From assembly GCF_029255285.1 (NCBI RefSeq), contig NZ_JAPUVI010000104.1:1-64000 (forward strand): a DNA stretch of 64,000 bases. The letters run 5' to 3'. Source of the stretch: Accumulibacter sp. Its GTDB lineage: Bacteria; Pseudomonadota; Gammaproteobacteria; Burkholderiales; Rhodocyclaceae. The notes below the pieces were generated by a model. It searched no databases. It saw nothing but the letters and a program-made list of their open reading frames with translations, and was not told the DNA's origin. The translations under genes were made by a program, and so were the position numbers. Shown piece by piece: positions 19,144-27,352 of this stretch; position 1 is the first letter of the stretch, and the number at the start of each line of letters is the position of its first letter.

Positions 19144-20355
19144 ATGACCTTCAATCCCGCCTCCCGCGTCCAGGACTTCCTTGTTTTCGGGGAGTTCGGC
19201 GACGTCAATCCATCGATCACGGATTCCTCCACCTACACGTTCCTGAGCCCGGAACGCATGGCGGAGCTTTTCGAACATGAAATCGAGGGCTGTTTTCTCT
19301 ACTCGCGCCACTTCAATCCGACCAACAAGTATCTGGCCAGCGCGCTCGAGCGCATGGAGGACGGAGAATCGGCGCAGGTCATGGCTTCCGGAATGGGGGC
19401 CATCAGCACCACCTTGCTGACCCTGTGCAGCGCGGGCGATGAAATCGTCTGCGGCCGCAGCATCTATGGCGGCACCTACGCCTTGCTCAAGAATCTGCTG
19501 CCGCGCTTCGGTATTACGACCCGCTTTGTCGATATCTGCAAGCACGACGCGGTGCGTGCCGCGATGACGCCGCGGACGCGCGTCCTCTACTGCGAGTCGC
19601 TCAGCAACCCGCTGCTCGAAGTCAGCGATTTGCCGGCACTTGCCGCCATCGCCCACGACAGCGGTGCGCGGCTGGTGGTCGACAACACCTTCACCCCGAT
19701 GATCCTGTCGCCGCTGCGCCACGGCGCCGATGTCGTCGTGCATAGCCTGACCAAGTTCATCAATGGCACCAGCGATTGTGTCGCCGGCTGTGTCATTTCG
19801 TCGCGCGACTTCATCGCCCGGTTGAACGACATCAATTCCGGTCCAAGCATGCTGCTCGGCCCGGTGCTCGACAGCACGCGTGCGGCCAGCATCCTGAAGA
19901 ATCTGCACAGCCTGCACATACGCCTGCGTCAGCACGGTGCGAACGCGCTGTACCTGGCCACCCGGCTGGAAGCTCTCGGCTATCCGGTGCACTACCCTGG
20001 CCTGACGAGTCATCCTCACCACAGCCTACTCGGACGGCTGATGAACCCTGGCTACGGCTGGGGCGGAATGATGGCGCTCGATGTCGGAGATCATGCGACG
20101 GCCAATCGCCTGATGACTTTGCTGCAGCGCGACAAGGTCGGCTACCTGGCGGTGAGTCTGGGTTACTTCAAAACCTTGTTCACCACACCCGGCCACAGCA
20201 CCTCGTCCGAAATCCCGCTGGCCGAACGAGCGGCCGCCGGCTTGAGCGATGGTTTGATCCGCTTTTCCATCGGCCTCGACGAGGATGTCGTACAGACCAT
20301 GGCCCGTATCGAAATCTGTCTTGCCGAGGCCGACGTCAGGCCAACCGGGCGGTGA
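19144..20355 (+). CDS. Cys/Met metabolism PLP-dependent enzyme (methionine gamma-lyase-like)
   Basis: 403 aa. Fold-type I PLP enzyme of the cystathionine gamma-lyase/methionine gamma-lyase group: YSRHFNPTNKYLASALERME, MASGMGAISTTLL, VVDNTFTPMI, and the PLP lysine in VVHSLTKFINGTSDCVAG. It ends RFSIGLDEDV, the usual cofactor-domain motif. The Tyr/Arg near the start (LYSRHFNPTN) fits the family's phosphate-binding partner. Substrate is likely methionine, cystathionine or homocysteine. GGAGG precedes the ATG at good spacing. Confidence 0.87.
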   Translation: MTFNPASRVQDFLVFGEFGDVNPSITDSSTYTFLSPERMAELFEHEIEGCFLYSRHFNPTNKYLASALERMEDGESAQVMASGMGAISTTLLTLCSAGDEIVCGRSIYGGTYALLKNLLPRFGITTRFVDICKHDAVRAAMTPRTRVLYCESLSNPLLEVSDLPALAAIAHDSGARLVVDNTFTPMILSPLRHGADVVVHSLTKFINGTSDCVAGCVISSRDFIARLNDINSGPSMLLGPVLDSTRAASILKNLHSLHIRLRQHGANALYLATRLEALGYPVHYPGLTSHPHHSLLGRLMNPGYGWGGMMALDVGDHATANRLMTLLQRDKVGYLAVSLGYFKTLFTTPGHSTSSEIPLAERAAAGLSDGLIRFSIGLDEDVVQTMARIEICLAEADVRPTGR

Positions 20356-20391
20356 AATGAGAGTAGAGCGGCCCGGCGGTACGGCGGTGGC

Positions 20392-22344
20392 TCAAGTTCG
20401 GCGACCGGAATCGCCGTTGCGCCCGACCAGGAAGGCTTGGGCTTCCTCGCGCCGCTCGAAGACGTGGGGTGCGATGCTGCGCGCGGCGAATGCTTCGCCG
20501 AGCTTGGCGCGCAGAAACGCGCTCGTGGCGTAGCGGGTGATCTGGCTGAAGTAATTGGCCAGAAAGTAGCGGTCCATTTCCGCATAAGCGTCGTACATGT
20601 CTTGGTTGATCCGAAAGCGGTCGTAATTGATGATCACGCCAACCCGCTTGCCGGCTGCTCGGCAGCGCAACTCGCAAACCTCCCAGATCGCCTTGACGTC
20701 CTCGACCACCCGAACATGCATTCCTTCGAAGTTGAGGAACAGGATGTTGCGCTCGGGATCGTAGATGACTCGTTCGGGCAAGGAGAGATTGAGCAGCTCG
20801 GCTTCCAGTCCCATTGGTCCGGCATTGAAGATGCGGGCATCCATCTCGCCGTACTCGCCGATGATCGGCTCGAAATCCATGTGGGGCAGAATGTCCCGCT
20901 CCACGTCGATGCCCGGTGCCACTTCGATCAAAGCCAGCCCGCGCCGTACGCGGCGGAACACGCAGCGCTCAGTGACGTAATAGACCGGTTTGCCGCGATC
21001 GTAAGCGTACTGGCCGTTGAAGGTGATTTGCTCGACCTGCTTGAGGAACTTGCGTTGTTGCCCTTCCCGGATGATCTTGAGTTTGCCGTCATCGACCTCG
21101 ACCTTGAGCCCCTTGCCGGTAAACGTTCCGACGAACACTACCAGGCGAGCGTTCTGGCTGATGTTGATGAAACCGCCGGCGCCGGTCAGGCGGCCGCCAA
21201 AACGGCTGACACCCACATTTCCGGCAGCGTCGCATTCGGCCATGCCAAGGCACGCCATATCGAGTCCGCCACCGTCGTAGAAGTCGAACTGCTGGTTCTC
21301 GTCGATCACCGCGTCCATGTTCACTCCGGTACCGAAGTTGCCGCCGCTCGAAGGGATGCCACCGATGAGGCCGGATTCGACGGTCAGGGTCAGCAGGTGC
21401 GAGATGCGCTCCTCGTTGGCGATCGCCGCCACTCCTTCGGGCATGCCGACCCCGAGATTGATGATGCCGTTGGGAGGCAACTCGAAGGCGGCACGGCGGG
21501 CGATGATCTTGCGCTCGGTCAGCGGGGTAGACACGAGGCTCGCGGCGGGAACCCGGAACTCGCCGGCGTAGGCGGCGCTGTAAGGAGTGGCCAGGGTTTG
21601 CATGTGTTGTGCCGGTTCGGCGACCACTACGCAATCGACCAGAATTCCCGGAATCTTGACTTGGCGCGGCGGTAGCCCGTTGCGCTCGGCGATCCTTTCA
21701 ACCTGAGCGATCACGATACCGTTACTGTTTTTGGCCGCCATGGCCATGGCAAGATTGTTCAGCGTCAGAGCTTCGCGCTCCATGGTGATGTTGCCGAACG
21801 TGTCGGCGGTGGTGCCACGCACGAAGGCGACGTTGACCTTGCCGACTTTGTAGAATAGCCATTCCTCGCCGCCTACCTTGACCAGATTGACGATGTCCTT
21901 GGTCGTAACGGTGTTGACTCGGCCACCGCCGTAGCGTGGATCGACGAAGGTGTGCAGTCCGACCTTGGAGAAGGAGCCCGGCTTGCCGCCGGCCAGATCG
22001 CGGAACAACTGGCAAATGATTCCCTGTGGCAGGTTGTAGGCCTGGATTCGATTTTCGAGTGCGAGTTTCGCCACCTTCGGCATGCGCCCCCAGTGACCCG
22101 CCACGACCCGGCGCAACAATCCTTCGTGACCTAGGTGATTCAGCCCCAGGCTCTGGCCGTCGCCCTGGCCGGCAGCCGCGAACAAAGCCAGGTTCTTCGG
22201 GCTGCCGGTGGCGAGAAATCGCCGCTCCAGTGCCGACAGCAGGGCCTCGGCGAAACCGGTCTGGACGAAGCCGGTACTGGCGAGCGTATCGCCATCCCGA
22301 ATCAGGGCGATCGCTTCATCGGCGGTAACTATCTTGCTGCGCAT
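20392..22344 (-). CDS. Acyl-CoA:acetate/3-ketoacid CoA-transferase (fused alpha and beta)
   Basis: 650 aa family I CoA-transferase with both halves fused, as in YdiF. N-terminal half: VTADEAIALIRDGDTLASTGF, GLHTFVDPRYGGGRVN. C-terminal half: GIINLGVGMPEGVAAIAN and TVESGLIGG, whose Glu is the candidate catalytic residue, then YDGGGLDMACLGMAECD. The last about 120 residues extend past the usual catalytic core. Moves CoA between acyl-CoA and short acids. Start at MRSKIVTADEAI; open frame upstream looks non-coding. Convergent with the PLP enzyme, 36 bases apart. Confidence 0.9.
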   Translation of the reverse strand: MRSKIVTADEAIALIRDGDTLASTGFVQTGFAEALLSALERRFLATGSPKNLALFAAAGQGDGQSLGLNHLGHEGLLRRVVAGHWGRMPKVAKLALENRIQAYNLPQGIICQLFRDLAGGKPGSFSKVGLHTFVDPRYGGGRVNTVTTKDIVNLVKVGGEEWLFYKVGKVNVAFVRGTTADTFGNITMEREALTLNNLAMAMAAKNSNGIVIAQVERIAERNGLPPRQVKIPGILVDCVVVAEPAQHMQTLATPYSAAYAGEFRVPAASLVSTPLTERKIIARRAAFELPPNGIINLGVGMPEGVAAIANEERISHLLTLTVESGLIGGIPSSGGNFGTGVNMDAVIDENQQFDFYDGGGLDMACLGMAECDAAGNVGVSRFGGRLTGAGGFINISQNARLVVFVGTFTGKGLKVEVDDGKLKIIREGQQRKFLKQVEQITFNGQYAYDRGKPVYYVTERCVFRRVRRGLALIEVAPGIDVERDILPHMDFEPIIGEYGEMDARIFNAGPMGLEAELLNLSLPERVIYDPERNILFLNFEGMHVRVVEDVKAIWEVCELRCRAAGKRVGVIINYDRFRINQDMYDAYAEMDRYFLANYFSQITRYATSAFLRAKLGEAFAARSIAPHVFERREEAQAFLVGRNGDSGRRT

Positions 22345-22758
22345 CGTACTTTCTCCCGAACATGTGCTTGACTCTTGGCCATCGCGCGATGGCCGCAACC
22401 GTCGTTGCGGCGCTACCTGGATGGAGTCACGGCGGTTCTCGAATCGAGCGGCTTCTCCCGTTTGACGAACCGAGTGTTCCGGCAGCGACAACCCTGTTCG
22501 GCTGACGTACCAGAAGCCCCCGAGAGTCCTGCAATCGTTCTCGCACGCCGACCGCAATCGTACCGACGAATAGGAAACGGCTCGTCGATCCGCCGCGTGA
22601 CCTCTTCAAATCGACTTGGCAGGATACTCCAAATGCTTTGTGTTCAGACGTGTCCTTGTGCTCAGCGGCAATCGTCAGGCTGCGTGGTGGCGGAATTTGG
22701 CCCTACAATTGCCCGATGCGGAGCCCTTGTCTTGTTCCCTAGCGCTGCCCTCGCTGAT
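22345..22758. other. Divergent gap between CoA-transferase and hypothetical gene
   Basis: No gene seen. A TACAAT at 22704-22709 could be the -10 element for the plus-strand gene, but no good -35 accompanies it. Confidence 0.4.
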
Positions 22759-22768
22759 GGAGGATTTC

Positions 22769-23326
22769 ATGGATGAACTTTCGGTCGACTAATCACAGAG
22801 GGCCGTTTCATTGCTGTCGCAGGCGAGGACGGCCAGCGCCAGTGATGGCGAATTATTGAGACTGATCATGGCAGGAACACAGCACATCGACTCTTGGCTG
22901 ATTGAAAACAGGGTTCTGCCGGCGTTGCGGGAGAACGGGCGGCGCATGCTTCGCTTTTCCTTACGTATCGACGATGGCGATGAGTTGTCGGCCAAGCTGA
23001 TGCCGCTGCCGGATGGCAGCGCCCTGGCGTGCCCAGTGGACGGTTCATGGTCGGCTTGCGAAGCGGGCGAAGCGGCACACGAGGTCGCTTACATCGGCTA
23101 TCGCTATGCTTCGGGCAACCAATGGACGGATGGATTTCAGGCAACGCGGCAGTTGGCGGAGGGCAGCGGAAAGGCTCTCACGCCGTCCACCGTGGCAACA
23201 GTTTGGCAGGAATTTGGTGGCACCCGACCGGCCAGCTATTCGTCGGGCGCTATCGGTCAGTTGCAGGCGCTGGGTTCCGAGGTGCTCGACAAGGCTTTCA
23301 ATACGGGGGGACGCCTCGGCCTCTAG
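22769..23326 (+). pseudogene. Hypothetical protein with in-frame stop at codon 8, or a shorter protein restarted at TTG
   Basis: Not recognised. GGAGG at 22759 stands five bases before ATG 22769, the ideal start. It opens MDELSVD and hits TAA at 22790; the same frame then continues without a break for 178 codons (SQRAVSLLSQARTASASD ...). So the original start probably made a protein of about 185 residues and a codon (for example TAC, TAT or CAA) is now a stop. A rescue start exists at TTG 22811 (171 aa), with GAGGG nine bases upstream. The protein is soluble by look, with no signal peptide, and C-terminal QLQALGSEVLDKAFNTGGRLGL. Cannot tell mutation from read error. Confidence 0.55.
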
Positions 23327-23663
23327 GGCCGCCAAGTGATGCCGCCCTGGGCAATGGCGGCGGTGTTCGGACAATGGAGTCGGTGTGCGCGGCTCGGTGA
23401 CGTCGGCGGCGAGCTCGAAAACGTCCTGCCATCCAGGGGAGCCGCACCGTGTTTCGCGCGCTCCGGTCGTGTCAGCAGGCGCCGGAAAGCCGCTCGGCGG
23501 AGTCGCCAGTCCATTGCGATCGGCGCGCGAGAAATCTGGGGAGCCGGTCATGCCAGCGCACCGAGTGTCCGATTGACGCCGCCTTATGCGGACTCATACA
23601 CTCTTGATCAGGCCGCTGAGTTTCCGGTCTTTCCATTCGTCTCATAGCCTATCGGGGGTGCCG
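23327..23663. other. Gap before the ferredoxin oxidoreductase gene
   Basis: No gene with coding character. A GCCGCC/GGCGGC hairpin (about 23343-23366) just after the hypothetical gene may slow transcription, but it has no T-run. Confidence 0.35.
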
Positions 23664-26600
23664 TTGGATTTCCCATCCGTCTCCGCCGCGGCCACGCCGC
23701 CACCTGCCTTGCGACCCTACGCGCTGGCCGACAACCTGTGTGCCACACAGGGCACCGTCTGGCTTACCGGTACGCAGGCACTGCTCCGCCTGATGCTGAT
23801 GCAGCGCGCGCTCGACGACGCCGCCGGACTGAACACGGCGGGTTTCGTCAGCGGCTATCGTGGCAGTCCGCTCGGCATGGTTGATCAACAGATGTGGAGA
23901 GCCGCCAAGTTGCTGGACGCCGCGCAAGTCCAGTTTCTACCGGCGATCAACGAGGATCTTGCGGCTACCGCCTGCCTGGGCACACAGCGTGTAGCGCTCG
24001 ACGCCAAGCGCCGCGTCGATGGCGTGTATGCCATGTGGTATGGCAAGGGCCCGGGTGTAGACCGTGCGGGAGACGCGCTCAAGCACGGCCATGTTTACGG
24101 GTCCAGCGCACAGGGCGGCGTGCTCGTCGTTTGCGGCGACGACCATGGCTGCGTGTCGTCGTCGATGCCGCACCAGAGTGACGGCGCGCTGATGCACTTC
24201 GGCATGCCGGTGCTGCATCCGGCCAACGTCGCCGAGTATCTGGAGTTCGGCCTCTACGGCTGGGCGTTGTCGCGCTTTTCGGGTGCCTGGGTGGGTTTCA
24301 AGGCGATCAGCGAGGTCGTGGAGTCGGGGATGACGGTGGACCTCGACGCGGTGCCGCTGGATTTTGGTTTGCCGGTCTCCTTCACTCCCGCCCAGGATCT
24401 GCATGTGCGTGCGGTGGACCTTCCCTCGCTCGCCCTGGAGGAGCGCGCCGCGCTCAAGCTCGACGCGGTACGTGCCTTCGCACGCGTCAACGTGGTCGAC
24501 AAGCACGTCGTCGTCAGCCCGCGCGCGACGCTCGGGATCGTCACCGTTGGCAAGGCTCATTTTGATTTTATGGAAGTCTTGCGCCGACTGGACCTTGATC
24601 CCAACGCATTGGCCGCCGCCGGAGTGCGGTTGTACAAGGTCGGTCTGGTGTGGCCGCTGGAGCCGACACGGATCGTCGATTTTGCCTTGGGGCTCGACGA
24701 GCTGCTGGTCATCGAGGAAAAAGGCGCCATCGTCGAGCGTCAGATGAAGGAGCTGCTTTATGCGCTGCCCGACGGTCAGCGGCCGCGCATTGCGGGCAAG
24801 ACGACGCCGGATGGCACGCCGCTGCTTTCGGCACTCGGCGAATTGCGGCCTTCACGCGTCATGCCGGTGGTTGCTGAATGGCTGGCGCGGCTGAATCCGG
24901 CGCTCGACCGGCGCGACCGCGTCGTCGACTTCACGATGCCGCAGTTGCTCTCGAACGCGGCTGACGGGGTCAGGCGCCTGCCTTATTTTTGCAGTGGTTG
25001 CCCGCATAACAGCTCGACCCGCGTTCCCGAGGGAAGCAGGGCACTGGCCGGCATAGGTTGTCACTTCATGGCGAGCTGGATGGAGCGCCAGACCGAAGGC
25101 CTCATTCAGATGGGTGCCGAGGGCGTGGACTGGGTGGCCGCGTCGCGTTTCAGCCACGAGAGGCATGTCTTCCAGAACCTAGGCGACGGCACCTATTTTC
25201 ACAGCGGTCTGTTGGCCATCCGCCAGGCCGTGGCGGCCGGCACGCGCATGACGTACAAGGTGCTTTACAACGATGCGGTAGCGATGACGGGCGGCCAGCC
25301 GGTAGACGGCAAGCTGAGCGTCGCCGAGATCGCGCGCCAAGTTGAAGCCGAAGGGGCGACGCGGGTGGCCATCGTCAGCGACGATATCGCCAAATACGAT
25401 GCGCGGCACGGCGAATTTCCGGCCGGCACCACTTTCCACGACCGCCACGAAATGGACGCCGTACAGCGCCACCTGCGCGACGCCGAGGGAGTGACGCTGC
25501 TGATCTACGACCAGACCTGTGCGGCCGAGAAACGACGGCGGCGCAAGAAAGGCGAACTGACGGAGGCGAAGCAACGGGTTTTCATCAACCCACAGGTTTG
25601 CGAGGGCTGCGGCGATTGCGGCGTGCAGAGCAACTGCCTCTCGATCGTCCCGCTGGATACCGACTGGGGCCGCAAGCGCGCCGTCGAGCAGACTTCGTGC
25701 AATAAGGACTATACCTGCGTCGATGGTTTCTGCCCCAGCTTCGTCACGCTCGAAGGTGCGGTGCTGAAGAAGCGGCAGGGGTCGTCGATGGAGTCGGGTG
25801 CCCTGGCCCACGAAGTAAGCCGACTGGCCGAACCGCAGCCGTGGGAGTGGACCGGTCCCTTCGATATGATGGTCACCGGCGTTGGCGGCACTGGCGTCGT
25901 CACCGTCGGCGCCTTGGTGACGATGGCTGCGCACCTCGAAGGCAAGCAGGCTTCGGTACTCGACTTCATGGGCTTTGCGCAGAAGGGGGGCGCGGTGTTG
26001 TCTTTCGTACGCCTGGCGCCGAGTGCCGATTTGCTCAATCAGGTGCGCATCGATACCCAGCAGGCCGACCTTCTGCTCGCCTGCGACATGGTGGTCGGTG
26101 CTTCACCGGAAGCGCTGGGTACGGTGAAGCGTGAACGTACCGAGGTCATCGCCAACCATCATCAGATCGCGACGGCGGCTTTCGTGCGCAACCCGGATGC
26201 AACGCTGCACGGCGCCGCGCTGATCGAAAAGATGCGCTACGCCGCGGGTGCCGGCCGCGTGCGCAGCATTGACGCTCAGGGATTGGCCGACGACTTGTTG
26301 GGCGACACCATGCCGAGCAACATCGTTATGCTGGGCGCCGCTTGGCAAGCCGGGCTGGTACCGGTGAGCCACGCGGCGCTGATGCGCGCCATCGAACTGA
26401 ACGAAGTCGGGGTAGAAGCAAACAAAGCCGCGTTTGCCGTCGGACGGCTTGCCTTGGCGGCGCCCGAGGCTTTGCCGCGCCTGCGCTTGCGACCCGCCGC
26501 CGCAGCGCCCGACGACAGTCTGGACGCGTTGGTCGAAAGGCGTCGGATATTTCTCACCGAGTACCAGAATGGCGCCTATGCCGACGCCTATGTATCTCTG

Positions 26601-27221
26601 GTCGCGCAGCTGCGCGCCGCGGAGGAGGCGCTGGGCGGTGAGGTCGGCCGACGCCTGGATCTGACGCGTGCCGTCGCTTTCCAGTTGGCTCGCCTGATGG
26701 CCATCAAGGACGAATACGAAGTCGCTCGTCTGCACGCGGGCCCCGAGTTTCAGGAGCAGCTGCGTACGCAGTTCGAGTATTGGGAGCGCGTCGAATTTCA
26801 CCTTGCGCCGCCGGGGTTGGGGTCCACCGGCAGCGACGGCAAGCCGCGCAAGAGGCGCTACGGCCCGTGGATCTTGCCGGTCTTTCGTCTTCTGGCGCGG
26901 CTGCGTGGCCTGCGCGGCGGTGTGTTCGACGTTTTTGGCCGCAGTGAGGAGCGGCGCATGGAACGAGCCCTGGTCGGCGAGTACCGGCAGATCGTCGAGC
27001 AGTTGCTGCCGACCCTGAGCGTCGAACGCCTGCCGCTGGCGTTACGTATTGCCCAGGTCGCGGGTGCCATCCGAGGCTACGGCCACGTGAAACGCGCCGG
27101 TGTGGCGGCGGCACGGGCGAGTTGGCGGGCGTTGCTCGAAGAATGGCAAGGTTTCGAGCCTCGGGCGAGTGAGCAGTGTGCGGCCGCAGCGCGCCGGGTG
27201 ATTCCGCTGCGGGTCGAATAG
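23664..27221 (+). CDS. Indolepyruvate ferredoxin oxidoreductase family protein, three-domain fusion
   Basis: About 1185 aa, a fused 2-oxoacid:ferredoxin oxidoreductase. Order: alpha-type PFOR domain from about residue 20 (GTQALLRLMLMQRA), TPP-binding domain about 440-600 (CSGCPHNSSTRVPEG, GIGCHFMASWM), a cysteine cluster near 645-690 (CEGCGDCGVQSNC ... CVDGFCPSF), a gamma domain from about 735 (VTGVGGTGVVTVGALV), and a C-terminal extension that matches the family's DUF6537 region. It would decarboxylate aromatic or branched 2-oxoacids to acyl-CoA, reducing ferredoxin. Start: GGGGG at 23654 is well spaced for TTG 23664; GTG 23658 overlaps it, and ATG 23586 has no ribosome-binding site and an atypical extra N-terminus. 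Confidence 0.88.
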   Translation: MDFPSVSAAATPPPALRPYALADNLCATQGTVWLTGTQALLRLMLMQRALDDAAGLNTAGFVSGYRGSPLGMVDQQMWRAAKLLDAAQVQFLPAINEDLAATACLGTQRVALDAKRRVDGVYAMWYGKGPGVDRAGDALKHGHVYGSSAQGGVLVVCGDDHGCVSSSMPHQSDGALMHFGMPVLHPANVAEYLEFGLYGWALSRFSGAWVGFKAISEVVESGMTVDLDAVPLDFGLPVSFTPAQDLHVRAVDLPSLALEERAALKLDAVRAFARVNVVDKHVVVSPRATLGIVTVGKAHFDFMEVLRRLDLDPNALAAAGVRLYKVGLVWPLEPTRIVDFALGLDELLVIEEKGAIVERQMKELLYALPDGQRPRIAGKTTPDGTPLLSALGELRPSRVMPVVAEWLARLNPALDRRDRVVDFTMPQLLSNAADGVRRLPYFCSGCPHNSSTRVPEGSRALAGIGCHFMASWMERQTEGLIQMGAEGVDWVAASRFSHERHVFQNLGDGTYFHSGLLAIRQAVAAGTRMTYKVLYNDAVAMTGGQPVDGKLSVAEIARQVEAEGATRVAIVSDDIAKYDARHGEFPAGTTFHDRHEMDAVQRHLRDAEGVTLLIYDQTCAAEKRRRRKKGELTEAKQRVFINPQVCEGCGDCGVQSNCLSIVPLDTDWGRKRAVEQTSCNKDYTCVDGFCPSFVTLEGAVLKKRQGSSMESGALAHEVSRLAEPQPWEWTGPFDMMVTGVGGTGVVTVGALVTMAAHLEGKQASVLDFMGFAQKGGAVLSFVRLAPSADLLNQVRIDTQQADLLLACDMVVGASPEALGTVKRERTEVIANHHQIATAAFVRNPDATLHGAALIEKMRYAAGAGRVRSIDAQGLADDLLGDTMPSNIVMLGAAWQAGLVPVSHAALMRAIELNEVGVEANKAAFAVGRLALAAPEALPRLRLRPAAAAPDDSLDALVERRRIFLTEYQNGAYADAYVSLVAQLRAAEEALGGEVGRRLDLTRAVAFQLARLMAIKDEYEVARLHAGPEFQEQLRTQFEYWERVEFHLAPPGLGSTGSDGKPRKRRYGPWILPVFRLLARLRGLRGGVFDVFGRSEERRMERALVGEYRQIVEQLLPTLSVERLPLALRIAQVAGAIRGYGHVKRAGVAAARASWRALLEEWQGFEPRASEQCAAAARRVIPLRVE

Positions 27222-27250
27222 TTCCGCTCGGGCGAGCGGAACTATTCGAC
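27213..27250. repeat. Perfect 38-base palindrome over the stop codon
   Basis: GTCGAATAGTTCCGCTCG, two bases GG, then its exact reverse complement: an 18-bp perfect stem. The TAG stop of the oxidoreductase gene (27219-27221) is inside the left arm. No T-run follows, so it is not a classic intrinsic terminator, though it may act as a strong 3' hairpin between convergent genes. Confidence 0.85.
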
Positions 27251-27352
27251 CGCGGCGCGGCTACCCCGTGCGGGATGACGCGTCCCAGAGACGGGTCGAT
27301 CACCGATCGCTGGGTGCTCGGCTCGACGTCGCCGGGTGTTGGCCGCGGGGAA

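Noticed and set aside
20437-21675. Plus-strand open frame of 412 codons
   Set aside because: Antisense shadow of the CoA-transferase gene.
27081-27094. A CACGTGAAAC half-match to parS within the oxidoreductase gene
   Set aside because: Only about ten of fourteen core positions match, and it is in coding sequence; two true sites fit far better.
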